Shown here: piece after piece, positions 42,455 through 57,164 of the stretch
How positions within the stretch are numbered: the stretch's first letter is position 1
Layout of the letters: every line of letters begins with the position of its first letter
Assembly: GCF_036417845.1 (NCBI RefSeq)
Contig: NC_089990.1
Span: forward strand, 4,724,001-4,788,000
Direction of reading: 5' to 3'
DNA: 64,000 bases
Source of the DNA: Apteryx mantelli
Lineage: Eukaryota; Chordata; Aves; Apterygiformes; Apterygidae
The notes under the pieces: model-generated
The model's database searches: none
What the model saw: the letters and a program-made list of their open reading frames with translations, nothing else
What the model was told of the DNA's origin: nothing
Position numbers and translations under genes: made by a program

Positions 42455-42730
42455 GGCAAACTGTTAATTGCTTAGCAATGAGCATAACAACGCAGTCAGG
42501 CTGCAGCAAAACAAATAATCTTATTAAGAAAATTGCCAGGTATTCAAAGTGGCAGGGTCAGAGAACTAATAAGAGGTTACTGAGCCTTTGTGCCTTTGCT
42601 GCAATACAAATTAGGGCAGTAATGAGCACAATTGTGCCATTAATTGGAATGTTTGTAGCCTGAAAACAGTAGCTGAATTACATGTGCAGCTTTACCTGAC
42701 CCATCTGCCGCCTGTGCTTCAGCTGTATCC
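42455..42730. other. candidate conserved non-coding element
   Basis: CpG-poor sequence with repeated homeodomain and bHLH-type cores (TTAATTG, CTTATTAAG, CATTAATTGG, CAGCTG), lacking frames and repeats. The abrupt change from the GC-rich flank and the dense short transcription-factor cores resemble vertebrate enhancers. Composition is the only evidence. Confidence 0.3.
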
Positions 42731-45700
42731 GCTCGGAGCGTAAGCACAGACGGCACGTTGTCTCTAGGTCAGGCCAGGCTTGCTCGAAAAGAACATTTTT
42801 TTCACAAGTATCGTGCCTTCTCCTGATGCGCAAATCTGTGCAGATAGGGAAATATCACTGGAATGTGATATGCAGCTCTAATTGCATGTACATCTGTAAG
42901 GGGCTAAAGAAAACCGAGGAGAAAACTTTTCAGATGAGAGGGCAGCAATGTGGGATGTCCCACTGCGCCTATGGGAGGGCAGAGATTACCTGCTGCCTCC
43001 CAGGGACCGAGGGAGCCATACTCACTGTTATCTTCTTAGAAACAAGGACAAAAATCTATATATTAAAGGGGAGGGAAAACTGAGAGGGGAGGAAAATGCC
43101 TTCCTCAAAAATGCAATTTCAGAAGTCTGTCCAGAAGGTCACGTTCTGCAAGAGTGACAAACCAAGCGACCCTGTGAGCTCAGCAGTGTGACATTTCTTT
43201 TTGCCAGATCTGGCTGGTACCTCCGATAGACTGTGAATTTGAGGAGCTTGGTTAAACAAACATCCAAAACGTCTGTCTGGAGAGGAACCTGAGGTGAAAG
43301 TGGGGGATGTGCAATGTCGGGATGTTGCTTCACTTTTAGAGCAAATTGGATAATGTTGAGCTCTTTGAGTTTCTTTTCTAATGCTCAAGTGTCTTGTGGG
43401 ATTTTTCAGGTTTTTTAAATTGGAAAATGTGATTTTTCACATTTCCAGCGTATTATGTTTATTTTTTCTGGATTTTCTGCAAAAGAGCCCCTATAAAAAG
43501 GCAGACAAAAATTTAAATAGTGCTTTCTTGCAAATTTAGAAGCCTTTTTTTTTTTTTTGGAGAACACTTTGCTGGCATTTGCAAACCATTCTAATAACTG
43601 TACAGCGCTACAACCTCTCTTTGTTAGACCCCCAGTTCCTCCTCCTGTCCTGGATTTCCTTAGGCACTCCCAGAAAATGCAGACAGCATCTCAGCGACAG
43701 GAGCCTTTGATGGAGGGTGTGCAAGCCCAGGAGTCCCCCCCCGGCCTGCCTTGCCACCCGGCAGCCCCTGTGACCTGCCCTGGGATTTAGCCCTGGAGCG
43801 ATTCACTCAGCTTCGGCAGAGATGTTCTGGAGCATGTGTGGTTGCTCAGTGGCTTGTTTGCTCTTCAAATATGGAGAAATGAATTTATAAGCAACAGCTG
43901 GATTTTGCCCGGGGTTGCACCCGTTCTGCTCTTGCTGGCCTGCCGCAGTGTGGTCAATGGCAAGAGCCGAGGAAATCCTGTTGTGGAAATGGTGTGTTGC
44001 ACTCTTGCATGGGCAGATGGAAATGCTGATGGCTCTGCAGCGGATGTGAGGCACCTGCTCCCGTGCCGACATATGCAGATACCTCAGGGGCAGAGCAGAA
44101 GCGGAGTGTCCCTGGCCGATGGCCGTGGGCCAGATCCCCTGGGAAATACGGCTGCCCACTGGTGACACACGTCACTTTTCCTCTTTTTACCACTAACTTC
44201 AGACGTTCTTCTCCAGCAGCAGCAAGGTTTTTGGAGCAGGAAATACCCCAGACCGTTTCTGGGCCTGTCAGCAGGTCTTTCCCCATGAGGGACTGAAGAC
44301 CTGAGCTGCTGGAGAGGAGTTTCCCACAAGGGTATGGTCTGTCCCTGCCCCACTTGCACAGCAAATCCTATTTGCAGCTTCCTGTCCGAGCTGTCTTTGA
44401 TTCCTATCAGCTTTAATGAACTGCAGAAGCCGTCTCAATCTGAACTGAGCATCCTGTGTGTGTCCCTGAGCTGGCTTTAGTATGTGACCTCAGTATATGG
44501 AGCAGAGAGTCGCTGGTATTTATTAGTACGAGCAAGTGCTGGGTGGTGAGCTCAATGCCTTGTTTATGTAAGATATACAATAAGAAACGTTTGGTACAGC
44601 ATGTTCTCCCTGAGAAGTCAACACAGCCTGAGCCTGTCCTGGCACCAGCTCAGCACGCTTGTCCCATTGCTCAGGATAGGTTTTGGGCAGCAATATCCTC
44701 TTGCCAACCCACAGCCGATGGTCACAGCGTGACAGCCCGTTGCAGCGTGTCCCCTCGCCCCGGCTGCAGGGCAAGGAGGTGCCATGGGGTGAGCTATCTG
44801 CTCACGTTTCACATGTGGGTATCATACAGGAGTCCTCCTGGAGGGAATGCAGGAAACGTGAAGCATGGGGATGAAGTGTCCTGGCAGCCTTTCCTTGATG
44901 CTGGCAGACTTGCTGCTTCGGTCTCAAATCTCCTTCCCTCAGAGGAAAATGACTGATGTTTTTGGGAAGGGCTGCTCCATTCAGCAAGGCGTTGAGATTT
45001 ACCTTCCCTGCATCTGTCTGCTGCTCGATCTAGGCGTGCAGGACAGAGAGGGGCTTGTTGCTTTGGCCAGCGGGCTCTGCCAGCAGTCCTGGGCAGGATT
45101 TGTGGACATGGACATGGAGTGGCTCATTGGTTTGAGAGGCCTCCTGGGAAGGGTCTGTGAGTCTCCTATTGCTTTGTCTGATCAGGTATCCATTTATGGA
45201 AGGTACCAAGGGCTGCTGTGTTCAATATCATGTGTCCTCTGGTCCTGGTGCAGTGGTCGGCTTATCGCCTTGCTTTTTGGGGCAATGTCTGGTGAGATAC
45301 CTGGCTGAGAGCCAGTGTTCCCACAGTTTGGTAGGGTGTGCTAGAATGCAAAAAGGAAAGAGAAAAAAGAGTCAAAACTGAAATTTGCTTATGGGGACAC
45401 TGGGCTTTCTGAGGGGTTTTTAAGGTGAAGTACTGCCTAACTGGATGCTTGGCTTGCAGCAGGAAGCCGTGTGTGCATTCACGTCACCTAATGAGGTGTC
45501 TGCAACTGTTCTCCCGCACTGGCGTTTCCACGTCCGTAATCACCACGCTGCAGTACTGTGGTGCCCGCTGCTTTTCACAGCTGGAAACCAGAGTGCAGGG
45601 TGCTGGCCCTGTGTTTCTCGGGGGACACGAAGCTGCCTCAGCCGATGAGGATTGGAACCGTGAGGGCTTGCGCCTCTTCTCCATAGGTGGCACCAAGGCA

Positions 45701-47239
45701 CCTCCCCACTACACTGCCATCCTCAGGGAACCATCAGACACCCACCCGTCCCTGCGTCCAAGCTCTGAATGTCAGTTGTTACGTCTGCGAAAGCGGGCAG
45801 ACGCTGGCGTAACTCCCTCAGCTTCGAGAAACCTCTTTCCTGGCTCCACCGCTGGTCTGCTGCTGGGAGGTGAGCAGGGGCCAGGAGGCCAGCAGGCAAC
45901 TTGCACCAGGGGCACTGGAGACCGTCTCTCCTGAAACCTAGCCACAGACCTGGCTAGAATGTTCCTGGTCTTGGAGCGGAGCGGTCTGGGATGGTGAAGG
46001 AGCCAGCCCCTTGGAGCTGGCTGTTTCCAGTGTTTACTTTCCAATTCCTCTTCAGCCGGGAGCAAATCTGTGTTTGACACTATAAGCTCTGGGTAGGGCT
46101 CTGTTGGTCCCCAAAACATTTCACAGGGATGAACCAGATTCAGATAGAAGTGGATGAGGGTCATGACTGATTTCCCTACTGTGGGATACATCTGAATTTA
46201 TAAGGCTCACTCCCCCGCTGACAACCAGTAGCTCTTCAGTTTAAAAAAACAAAAGTTTGAAGAGCTCCGCTCCATGCCTCTAAGGCAAACAGCTACAGGA
46301 AGCCAAGATTCAGCATGAGTTTTAGTTTTAAGAACTGTTAGTTTAACTATTTTATTGTTTTTACAAGAAATAAGAAAATCAACAACAAAAAACAACCTGA
46401 TGAGTTGCAATGCTACAAACGTGACTTATCCAGCACAGATGCCAAGTCAACTTGACAGAGAGCTAAAACGAAACGCAGGATGCGGCTGTCTCTGGAAGTC
46501 AGCTCACTTGCCAAATGTTAAGAAGCTTTCTAGCAGGAAGGAGAAATGGGATAATCTCTAAATGCATTTAGACACAGATTTATTGCGGATATAAGTTGCA
46601 ATTACTGTTGAATAATGTGTGGGAGAGCTTGCATAGACTTAATGCAATGAAATGGAAAGATGTCAAATCCATATAATATATCCACAAGGAAGCAAAAGCA
46701 GTACGTTATAACTGGTGTTTAAACTGCAGTTTAACAGTTTTTTCTGCGTTCCCCAGAGATGCCTCCAAGGCTGTGCTCTGAAGCTATCTGCCCATGCAAA
46801 ATAAGGTTCGTTCGTCATGTAGGAAACGCATGCATGCAGATGGGTTTAGTGTAATTGCCAGTGCTGGAGACACGGGTACTGAGCTCTGCAATCATTTTCC
46901 TGTGCCCTAAACCTGCCTCTTGGAGCTTTGCTGAGAGATGGCCAGGAGGCAGCTGGCGTGGGAGCCCCAGGACTGGCAGCGGGGAGCTGGCAGCCGGAAT
47001 CGACCCCACTGCAGGCGATCCAGGGTGCCCCGCCAGCAGCTGAGACACCCGGGACCCGGGTGCAGCACCGTGCACAGTGCACAGCCTCCAAAACTCAGAG
47101 CGAAACATCTGTGCTGAGCACAGTATCGGCTCTTTCGCAATGACAGGACAGTGAAAATTATAAACACAGCGTGTGCGAGGCATGCAGCTGTGTCACGACA
47201 GAGAAGAAAAAATATATCAGCTACCACTGTCTCTTGATA

Positions 47240-47960
47240 AAATGAAGCACTTCACCTGCAGTCTAAAAGCAGCTGTAAATCTGTTGCTTCCCAAAATCTT
47301 TCATGGAGATGATGATGTGTCAGGCAAATGTTCAAGGTCTTCTTTTCCACTTGCAGGGGAACATGTGAGTTTTCTTTGCAGATGCTGAGCCGCTCTATTC
47401 TGTGCTGTTTGACTTGCTCTGATAAGTGATGTAAGGGTTTTTATATGTAATGAAATAAATCTCGTGATCCTCATGCTGCTGGCATCTCACTCTGCAAATA
47501 GCTTCACTGATTGCAGTGAGATTTCTTCCAAATTAAGGACAGCACAATTTGGCTTTCTGCAGTCACAGCCAAATTCTTACTGTTAAAGATTTTAGAGCGT
47601 CATGGATTCCTTTTTATCATAAAGTTCTGCATGTCCTGTCTTACTGAGTTAATTGTCTCGCTTAAGATGATTAAGGTGCAGAACTGGTTCTTCAAAGCGT
47701 GTGCTTCTTTGGAAGAGGATTCTTCCATGTGCAATTCAGTATGTAGTAAATATGCTTGACAAAGGTCTATTTAAGAATGTATTTTCAGAACCAGATAGAA
47801 TTCATAATGTAGTCAACATACTTATATTTAATAGTAAAAAGATTTGTTTTTCTTTTAAATCTGTAGTAATAGACTGCTGCAATTTGGAACACTGTGGGCT
47901 TTTATTAAGCAAGCAAATGACACAAGTCAAGAGAGTTGTCTCAAGGACAAGGCTAGGAAA
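47240..47960. other. candidate conserved non-coding element block
   Basis: A long CpG-depleted, moderately AT-rich run with no repeats and no coding signal, next to ordinary intergenic DNA. It contains ATTAAGG, TTAATTG and GATTAAGG cores. Enhancer status is a guess. Confidence 0.25.
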
Positions 47961-50900
47961 AAAAGACTCTAGGGTGTGATATTAAATGTACTGCATTAAC
48001 TGGGGAGAGCTCCAAGGACTTCACTGGCTGTCAGCCTGGGGTTTGGCAGCCTTTCACGTGATTTTATTTTGATCCTCATCCCCTGCAGGAATGCAAAGAG
48101 ATCTTTCTTTCAGCCAGTGGAACACCCAAGTAAAAAATTCCCCAAAAGAGCCAGGAATGTTTTTTTCTTCCCTTCAGCTCTGAGTCCAGCGTGGATCTGA
48201 ACTCCAAGGCTACCTGTCTGTCAGAGGTGCTGAACGTCTGCTGCTGAGATTTGATGCGTTGCAACTAACTCTCTCTGGGAGGATGATCAACAAACCGTTG
48301 ATGATAACAGATGAGAGAGTCCCCAGTGCTGAGCTCACTGTAGGAGCCTGTAGCTAATTCAGCTGCAGGAGTATTCAGAGCCAGCTTCACGCTGAAGGCA
48401 GGAGCAGATTTTATCCATGCTCAAGTTGGGTGGGAAATTATGTTGTTATCGATTGCTAAAGACAGTGCTTGGGTTAAGCAAGATTCATTTAAGGCATACC
48501 ATTGGAAAAAAAATTCTATCATGTGAAAAAATGTCAGAAGTTCATGTGGAACGAACAGGGTGGATTCAGCATGAGGGCCTTTTGAAAGCCTCCAAATAGT
48601 TACTTAGGAATGTTCAAGGGTTTTCCTTGGGTCACAGAGCAGGTGACAGCGTTGAACTTGTTCTGGTGCTTCGGGACACTGGTGACACGTGGCCCAATGA
48701 ACCCAGCTAGACGCGCTTGGAGACACACGAAGAATGAGAGGTTGTTCACGGGGCTCCCTCCCACTGTGGTCCTTGTCATAAATCTTTGCTATTTTCATGT
48801 TGCCACCTGTGTTTGTCCTATAATCCTGGCCATAATATTACTGCATGTATGCACGTAAGACCAACTTAAAGTATACCAGTGAAGCAAGTTCAGCAATATT
48901 TAACATCTTGTCTGAACAGCTCATAGTGAAGTAGTGTAGCAGTTGTTAATATCTACAGCTGTGGTACGGAGCATTTCGTTTGTCCCCTTAGTGTCTGCAG
49001 GTTCTTTACAGACCCAACGTTTCCAACTTCACTGGGGTCTTCAGCCCTTCCTGTCACCGTTTCAAGAAGAAAAATACTCAAACAACGCAGTGGAGCTGAG
49101 CAAAAGGTATTGCAGCATGTCAGGGTGAAGGGAGAGCTACGCATTCCCCTTCCTGCTGTGACTAAGGGAAGCTAGTGATCACTTTTCCCTTCATGCCGGT
49201 GTCCATACAGCTCCCCAGAGAAGCAGCCTTTTGCAGCTCACCTCATGTTGGCTCTTCACTTAGTGTCTCTGCAGGCTCCAGTCTTTGCTCCCTGCTCTGC
49301 CACCCTGGCATGGAGTATGTGCCTATTCTGTAAAATCATGCTTTATTTCCTCATACGATCTCACGTAACAGCACATACTGCTCTAAAGGCTGAATGGGCT
49401 TGCAGACGTTTGTTTAGCACAAAGCTTACCCTGCAAAGGCACAGTGATTTTGCAAGAAAGTGATTGTGCTCTCTCTGGTTGGGAAACACTGAAAGGCAAA
49501 TTAAGAACCCCTGTCCTCAAGTCATTTTGCCAGATTGCACCCTTGCTGTTGGCAATGCCTCATTTCCTCGTTAGCCTCCTTAGGGAAACCTGAGTGCTTC
49601 CATTAAACTATTACATTCTGGTCTCCATGTTAGAAATGTTAATCCCACTAGATTTTTGCCATCCACGAAAGTATCTTAAGTGCTTCATCACCAGTCTCTG
49701 CTTTTGCAACTCACTTGGTCAGCAAGAGGACATGCTGCTGCAGGGTGTGAGTCTGGTTCAAAGGGAGAGGTGAGGCTCTGACTGCTTTTTTGGCTATCTG
49801 TTCGGAATACCTCAGCAAGGTAGAAGAGGGTAACTTTTCCTCATCCTCTTCCTTTCTGTATGCCCTTATATCTATGAGTTGGACCAAGAGATTTAGGGTT
49901 TTTTTTCATACAATGTGTACCTCCTTGGAGGTTGCTGTACGGATGAAACATCATTCAAGTGTCAGGCTGCCAGCGAAGACATGGATCTTCAGCCCTGCGT
50001 TCTGATTTACCATGAATGTATCCCAGTTAGGACACAGTGGGCTGTTTTGCAGTGTTGATGTTAAAACGCTGCTGAACCAAGGTCTGTAGCTTTGCTAACA
50101 ATCACATTTTTTGTTAAGTCCTCAGGTAATATAATGATATACCAGAACTTCTCCTCTGGTATGCTGTAGTTAAAGAAGAAGAGGCCACCTAATGCCTGCT
50201 GCAGTAGAAAACACCTCCTTGGAAGGTATGAAAACATAACTTGAATGCAATAATAATGTCGTTTATAAAAAAGCCAGTGAGAGTTGGACATCAAAAGTTG
50301 GATTGTAAGTGGTTGTGCTTCAAAGAATCCACCATGTCTGTTTTAGGGGTGGATTTATTGCTCATCGTAAAAAAGGTGAGATTTGGCAGAGTTTACTGGG
50401 AAAGAGGCCAGTCTACTCTATTCAGTAACTTTACTGACACATTTGTGAGAACTCCACTATCCCATAAAATAATATTGAAGCTGAGTGAGAGATCAAGGAT
50501 GCTTGAACAAATGTTCATTAAAGGCAATTGCTGGTGCCAGACCACCTGCAAGGGAGGTACAGAAAATCCCTGTGGATTTCCCCACCTGTGAGAGATATCA
50601 CCGGCACTGCAGGGCCAGGTCTCTTCTCATGTAGCGCAGGCACTGACCTGAGATGCCCACATCTTGAGTCCCATTGGCTTTGGCTCCCCTTATATTCAGT
50701 GGTGAGAAAGGTGCCCAGCCAGAGGTTGTATCAAGTCTTAAATGACTGAATTGCCCTCTGGTATTGCTCTTCTCTACATTGAATTTTAAGGGAGCTTAGA
50801 GCTACTGATGTGGCTGGAAGAGGCCCTAGGTTTATGAGTTTTGATCTAATGCCTCTCCATTGTCCTCTGGAGACACTTAGCTTTCCATGGATTATCTGCA

Positions 50901-52307
50901 CATGGGATTTGGGCTCCTAGCTGGCTGCTCTTAATCTCGCTTAGATGACTAATGTAGATGATGTGAATAGCTCCCCAAGGCATGTGTCTCAGGCATCTCT
51001 GTTAAATACTGAATACTAGTCTTTAATGCTTTAGGTGTTCAGCCAGGCTTCCAGTGACACCCTTGCTTTCAAAGGGAACCTGTTGTCTAGCGGGTTCAGT
51101 GCAATCTGGATACACGCAACCTCCATGGGGAAATGTCTGTATTTATATGGAATGAACCTGTCTAATTTATATGAAACAGTCCTACTAGGAAAAGAAGGAA
51201 TGCTTTTACATGTCCCCTTCTGAACCATGGCATGATGACCATGTTATGTTGTCTAAAAAGATGGCTGATACAATTCAAGTTCCTAAATCTTAGATTTCTC
51301 AATATTTGGGTGCATAGCTTCCCTTGCAGTAGTTAGTCACTGGCAACTGGAACTTGCTTAAAATTCACTACTTTCCAAAACCAAGTATCTCATATGGAAC
51401 ATGTGGAAATGGAGGTGCCCAAAATCAATGGCCTGTTTTGTGCATTTGTGCCCATATTACAGTATTCAAGCAGCATCATTAAAACCTTCCTCCCTACAAA
51501 TATCCACTATGCACGTCAAGACTTTGTTGTAGGAGTGGCTGCAAGCACAGGGAACACTAGCATAGGAATATACAAGTCACAGAATGATGCCCATATAATG
51601 ACACTACCTTCCCCTCCGATGTCAGGGAATTCCAGAGTGGTCGCTTTTATTTTTTTGCTTGGCTATAATACTAGTACAGTTCTTGTTTACATGACTTCTA
51701 AACAATATTTCACATAGAAGCGTCAGGGAAAACACAAGACAAGGTAAGATTCCATCTAAGATTGCACATTGATGAAATCAGCTTTGTTCTATGATTGAGG
51801 CATTTTGCTGTTGGCATATATTGTTGTTTTCCAGATCAGATGGGAATGGCAAAAATAATAAAAAGCAGCTGCATAACTTCAGAGAAAAACTACATTTAGG
51901 GGACTGTATGTAACAAACTCCACAAATCTGAGTATTCCTTTATACCTAAATGAAATATTTAATATATTTGGGAAATGCTTGTGGCAGTTCCATGTGGCAA
52001 TTCCAGCCCCCTTACATATTTTAGTAGAACTTCTAACTCCATCTGGCACCCCATATGGGTATTAAATTCATTTCAGAGGAGAACAGTGTGGTTTTGTTTG
52101 TTGGAGTCTAAGTTAGCCATAACTTAACAGGAACAGACGTGTTCAGCATCTGGCTTTATGCCTCCCGGTCACTTGGCTCATATTAAGTCTATCCCAAGTG
52201 TGCTGTCTAAATATGCCCTCTGTTTATAGATAGGGCAGTTCACACGAGCTAGTGATAGCTAAGTTTTTTGGTTTTTTTCTTCTTTCTATACCTGTCTAAT
52301 ATCTGAA

Positions 52308-52440
52308 ATTCCAAGATTTTAAGGCCAGAAGGGATCTTTATGATTGTCTACTCTGATCTCCTGCATTGGAGTCTCATGAATTAATTCTTGCTTCAGCCAG
52401 TACCTGTGGTTGAGCTAAATTGGTTGGTTTTTACCTTTTT
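52308..52440 (+). repeat. ancient sauropsid interspersed repeat (CR1/L3-like)
   Basis: Blocks AAGATTTTAAGGCCAGAAGG, GATC..TATGATTGTCTA, TCTGATCTCCTGCAT and then TGTGGTTGAGCTAAA occur in the order seen in a repeat widespread in turtles, crocodilians and birds. I cannot name the subfamily with certainty. Confidence 0.6.
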
Positions 52441-55400
52441 GGATATATGATGCCTTTAAGATAAATGGTTGACTTACTTCATTTCTCCCTATAAGTTTCT
52501 TTCCTGTGCTTTAATCTTTCTTGTGGTTCCCTTCAGTACCATCTTTCTCATTGACCTTATATTGTTGCCATCAGAAGACCCTTACCAGTGTATACACATT
52601 TATGCCATAAAATATGGCATAAAAGAGCAAGCACTTATTTCATAGGAAACTCTCATATTTGCGCACACAAAGATGCAAGATAAATTCACACACACAAAAT
52701 AACTGGGCATCAGTCAGTACCTGGAGCCATACACAGCATTTCATGTGTTTTTTTTTTTTTTTCTTAAATGTCTCCCACAAACCCCTCCACTGATGACAAA
52801 ATCACACAGTGATTCTAGCACCTCGTTTCAGAGAGCAAGCAGGCAACATTTCAAGAAGCATGAAGCAGAGAACATGGAGTATGCAGTGGGCATAAGGGAG
52901 CTTATTTGCAGTCATTTGCCCCAAACAGAAGATGCTCCCATATTTAAGAGTTCATTAAGACTACTGATTCTTCCCTGACAAACTGAATGTGATACATGTT
53001 CAAAAAAAAAAAAAAAGGTAAAATATATTTTTAGTAGTTTTAATAATTGACATTCTACTTCAGAGGTTAGTGCTTTACTCAGTTATTTTAGTCTGATGGG
53101 ATACTTCTGTTGAGTAGCTCCTCCTCCCCTGAATCATTGATATCAGTATTATTTACAAACCAATTAGACTGATCATGGATTAGGACGACATTCACTACAG
53201 GAAGGCCTCAGAAGCACCAACACTATTTCAGTTATGTACTGTGGTCTGCGATCTTTGCTGGTGATGATGTGGTAGGAATGTTTGCTGGTTTTTCACCAAC
53301 TTTGTTTGAAGGCAACAGCAGACTGTATTTTCATGGCCTCTTCCAGAACATGATCCAGGAATAGCGCACTATAATTAGAGGCTGAAAACAACGTGTCTGA
53401 CAGTGTGTTCATCGTAATGAGCAAGATCTCCTCTGGGGAACTTCTGGGCTGCGAGGCGGAACTAATAGTGAAGTCCTCTTTTTGATAAGTACAGTCACAA
53501 GCAGTAAGCTTGCTGTGTCTTTCTGTTATACTCTGAAGCAAAATGATTCTTTCAGTAAACGAGTACTACTTGGCAGCTTTATCAGCAGCTCCCTTTCCTT
53601 TCAGAGAGTGCTAGTTCCTGCCCGCAGAGTCCTCCAGCATTTTCTGTCTTGTGCAGTTGAGGAAGTGTTTGTAAACCCTTAAGATGTGAGAACTGAAGGA
53701 ATGCTCCAGAGCTTTTCTGATAAGCCTCCAAATTCCCTGGTAATATTAATGCTGTAACTTTCCAAACCGGAAGAAATAATACAGATAAAAATTGCGCACA
53801 AAATGAATACACACAGAAAAAAATGCCATGTTTCAGCCAAGAGGGAACATTCTTTAGTAAGGTTCTTTTTAACAAGATAGAGGGTTTTTTTTTTGCCATT
53901 TCCAAAAAAACAAAGGCTAAGATTGAGATATCTGTAGCTGTCTATCAGCATTGTTCACTGCAATAACTTGTGTTGCAAGACAAAAGCTTCCAAAAGCACC
54001 CAAACCTTCACTTGGCTTTCTCCTTTTTCTCCACTTGCTTTTCCAAGATCCTACTGAAGCCTGTTTTTAGAAGCTCTCAGACCAGTGTTTCTCCATCCTG
54101 TGGTCCTGGTTGGCTCCTGGATTCCTGGGTTGGAATCAGTCATTCTTGTTAATAATGAAATTGTCAGTTCTATTTTTCTTTTTAAGTTTACCTCTTTATT
54201 TTGCAAATCTCTGGCCAGCTCTACTCTATCATCTTCCTATCCGATTTACAACTCTTTCACAACTTCAGTACTGCATTCCTCAGAGCTGAAATTAGTTTTT
54301 TGTGCCTGATTTTATTTCTCTTGTCTCCTGTGTCCTGGTTACTTTCTCTCTCTTGACCTTCCTTGGTTTCAGTAGAACTGGTTAAATTTTGTTTTGTTTT
54401 TCATCTGATAGAAAATGGCAACATTTTGCTGACAGGCTTTGACCTTATAGTATTCCAAGTCACATGTAGCAGGACCCAAGAGATGGATGTTTACATTCAA
54501 TTTCTTCCAAATTTGTTCCCCTTGTCCTCTTCCTTCCCTCAGATCCCATTATGCAAACAACTGGAGTATGCTGGGATGCTACCTGGCAGTTGCCAGGGGC
54601 AGTCTGTCCTGTTGTCTAAATCGTCGCAGAAATCCCACATTATTGGGTGCTTCTCATACTCTTCACTAAATAAGCAAACCCACTTCAGCTGATTCAACTT
54701 TGGGGGGTTGTTGCTTGCTTTACGAAGTGGGAAGTTATGGCTTCTTTCTTTCCTTTACCTCCTTCTTTCATTTCAGCTTCAGAAACTAAGTCTCTCACTC
54801 TTGGGAATGCTTGGTAATACTAGCAAAGACAGTAAGTCTTCTTTTAGAAGAAAAGGTGTGGATGGGCTGTCAAGGGCACCTTCAACTTCTAGCACCAAAC
54901 CCTCTTTACCCTCTTTCTGACCCTTCCCACCTGAACAAAAGTGTCTTATAACAGAATTTCCTCAGGGAAGAGGATCTGCTCCAAAAGACCTGGAATGGAA
55001 ATTCTCTTCCTTTATAGCAAATGTATTTCTTTAAACTATTGCACTGTAGGCAGGAGAGAAATCCAAGGAAAAACTTCAATCACCAGCCACTAATTATGCC
55101 TGCATTTAATTTTATGTCTCAGTCTGTGTACTGGACACTTTCCCATAGGATCATTCTTTAGTTCCTCCCAGTTGTCTTTCTATGTTATTTTTTTATCACT
55201 GTCTGATATAGGAAAACTAGTAGTGTGTGTCCACGATTTTTTGAACTAATAACTTCTTAAGGCTTAGCTCCTTTTCGATGGCCTTCTGAACTTCCTGTGT
55301 GAGTAACAGCAATTATTTTTGTAGCAGTGACTTCATAAATGTTCTCCTGGGTTCCCACATAGACAGCACAGAAAAATTACACACCAAAATATGCTATGAA

Positions 55401-57164
55401 AAATCCGTGATGCACTTCCTGAAAAACTGCTCAAGCCTTACTGCAGTGTAAGCTTCTAACTTTTTTGCTGCAAGGCTTAATCCTCTGAACAGGTGCTTTT
55501 CTAATGCTCAGTAATGCACTTTGGGACACCATCCAACACAATTAATGACAGTGCTTCCTTTTCTTAACTTTTCTTTCTCCCACCAGGAGGCAGATTGGAG
55601 GTTTTCTGTCACTTGTTTTTGTTGACAGGAAAGAAACCATTGCTGGGAGCACCTGGGGAAAAAAAAAAAAGGAAAAAAACAAACTGCTGCTGTTGTATTT
55701 ACTTTTGGATGAAGGGAGGGAAAGGGACTGGTTACTGTTTGTTTTTCATCTGGCAGCAAACAGGTTCCTGGTTTGTTCTGATTCTTTGAAACCTTTGTCT
55801 CATGCTGTCATGAGACTCTCCCTGTTGAGCAACAGTTTTGTGGCTCCTCAGGAGCACAACTATCTTGCAAAGGTCCAGCTGAAGCACAGAGTAACCGGGC
55901 AAAGCTCTGCAAATCTGGCATCTGCCTTGGGCTGCTAAGCGGTGAGATCTCCTCGGAGTAGTTTGGAGGGGAAGACAGGCAGCGGTCCATGCCTGGCTGC
56001 TGTGCTATGGGTCTCCCATGCCCGTAACAAAACTGTGCTCATCAGCCCTGGTGTTGTGAAAGCCGAGTCTGTTCTGATCAGACTGGGGCTTTCCCCTGGA
56101 GGCAATATCCTGGCCAGCCCCAGATGAGTGGGAATATTTATTCCTAGCTGCAGCCATGTGGGAGTCAAAGAAGATCTCAGGATGCTCCTTAGTTGAGCAA
56201 TCTGAGTACAGAAGCCTTGAAGGGCAGGACATTCATGCGTAGGAGGAAAGTCGTCCACGTTTTTCTCACTGTTGCCTTATAGTAGGTAGGATAATCTGCC
56301 CTGGCAGTTCTCAGTGCACATTGTGCCAAACTCTACGACAGTTATTAGACCTGATGCCAAATGCAGCCCACTCGGGCTCCGCTCCAGCGGAGGCAGGCTG
56401 TGGGGTTTAACTTTCCTAAAGTGAAGGGCTGGAGGGGACTCCCGGAGTCCTGAGAAGAGGTGGATGTGATCGGATAGGTGGCTGGGGAGAAGGATGAAAT
56501 CATAGCCCTCCGCCAACTTACTTCTGCTTCAGCCTTTATCTTGAGATGAAGTCCTCCTCCTCTTCCTCCACCCTTTCTGTGAGGTCAGCACAGCTGAGGA
56601 ATGTGTGTATGAGTTTTGGGAGAGAGAAAAACACCCCCCCTCCCACACCCAGATATAGCCCTCGCAGCCTCCACCATCCAGAGGCTTAATAGCATGTTGC
56701 CTGCTGGTATCATGATAATTTAATGAAAGATTAAATAGTATCATCCATTACTTGTAGCACTCCCCAGTCTCGTCCGGGTCTGCCACCAGCTTCTGAAAGG
56801 TTGCCTTGCTGAAAGGCTGGGGCTGAAATCCATAATTTCAGGGCAGGTTTACTGGTGGGGGAGGCAGATTAGGAAGCCATAGCTTTTGGTCATCCAATGG
56901 AGACATATCTGTATTTTTTTCCCCCATTTGCACTTGGATTCTGGAGTGAATGTGGCAAGGGCTCCGGGCTCTGCCTGTGTTTAGGTACATCAGCTACCGG
57001 GACTGAGGAACACACATACCTATACAAACAGCTTTTGGGAGTAACCACGCGTAATCTTCTGTACCAGTCATACCGATAAATCAAACAGATACAAGGTCCT
57101 GCGGGTCTCCTGCGCGGCAAAGTGCTATGCAGGGATAATCTCGGGTTAGTACATACCTAAGCGT
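52441..57164. other. intergenic DNA
   Basis: No gene supported. T-rich tract at about 52747-52763 and an A14 run at about 53003-53016. A minus-strand open frame (53293-53541, 82 codons) has balanced protein-like composition but no recognised family. Otherwise AT-rich DNA turning GC-richer after 55900. Confidence 0.55.

Larger units (their letters stand above)
41746..52307. other. intergenic DNA downstream of AGTR2
   Basis: No coding exon could be supported; no sodium-symporter (SLC6A14-like) exon, the next gene in human, was found. It includes AT-rich, CpG-poor blocks that look conserved (42455-42730, 46560-46740, 47240-47960), a small hairpin at about 43424-43449, and a GC-rich patch at about 46900-47100. 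Confidence 0.55.
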
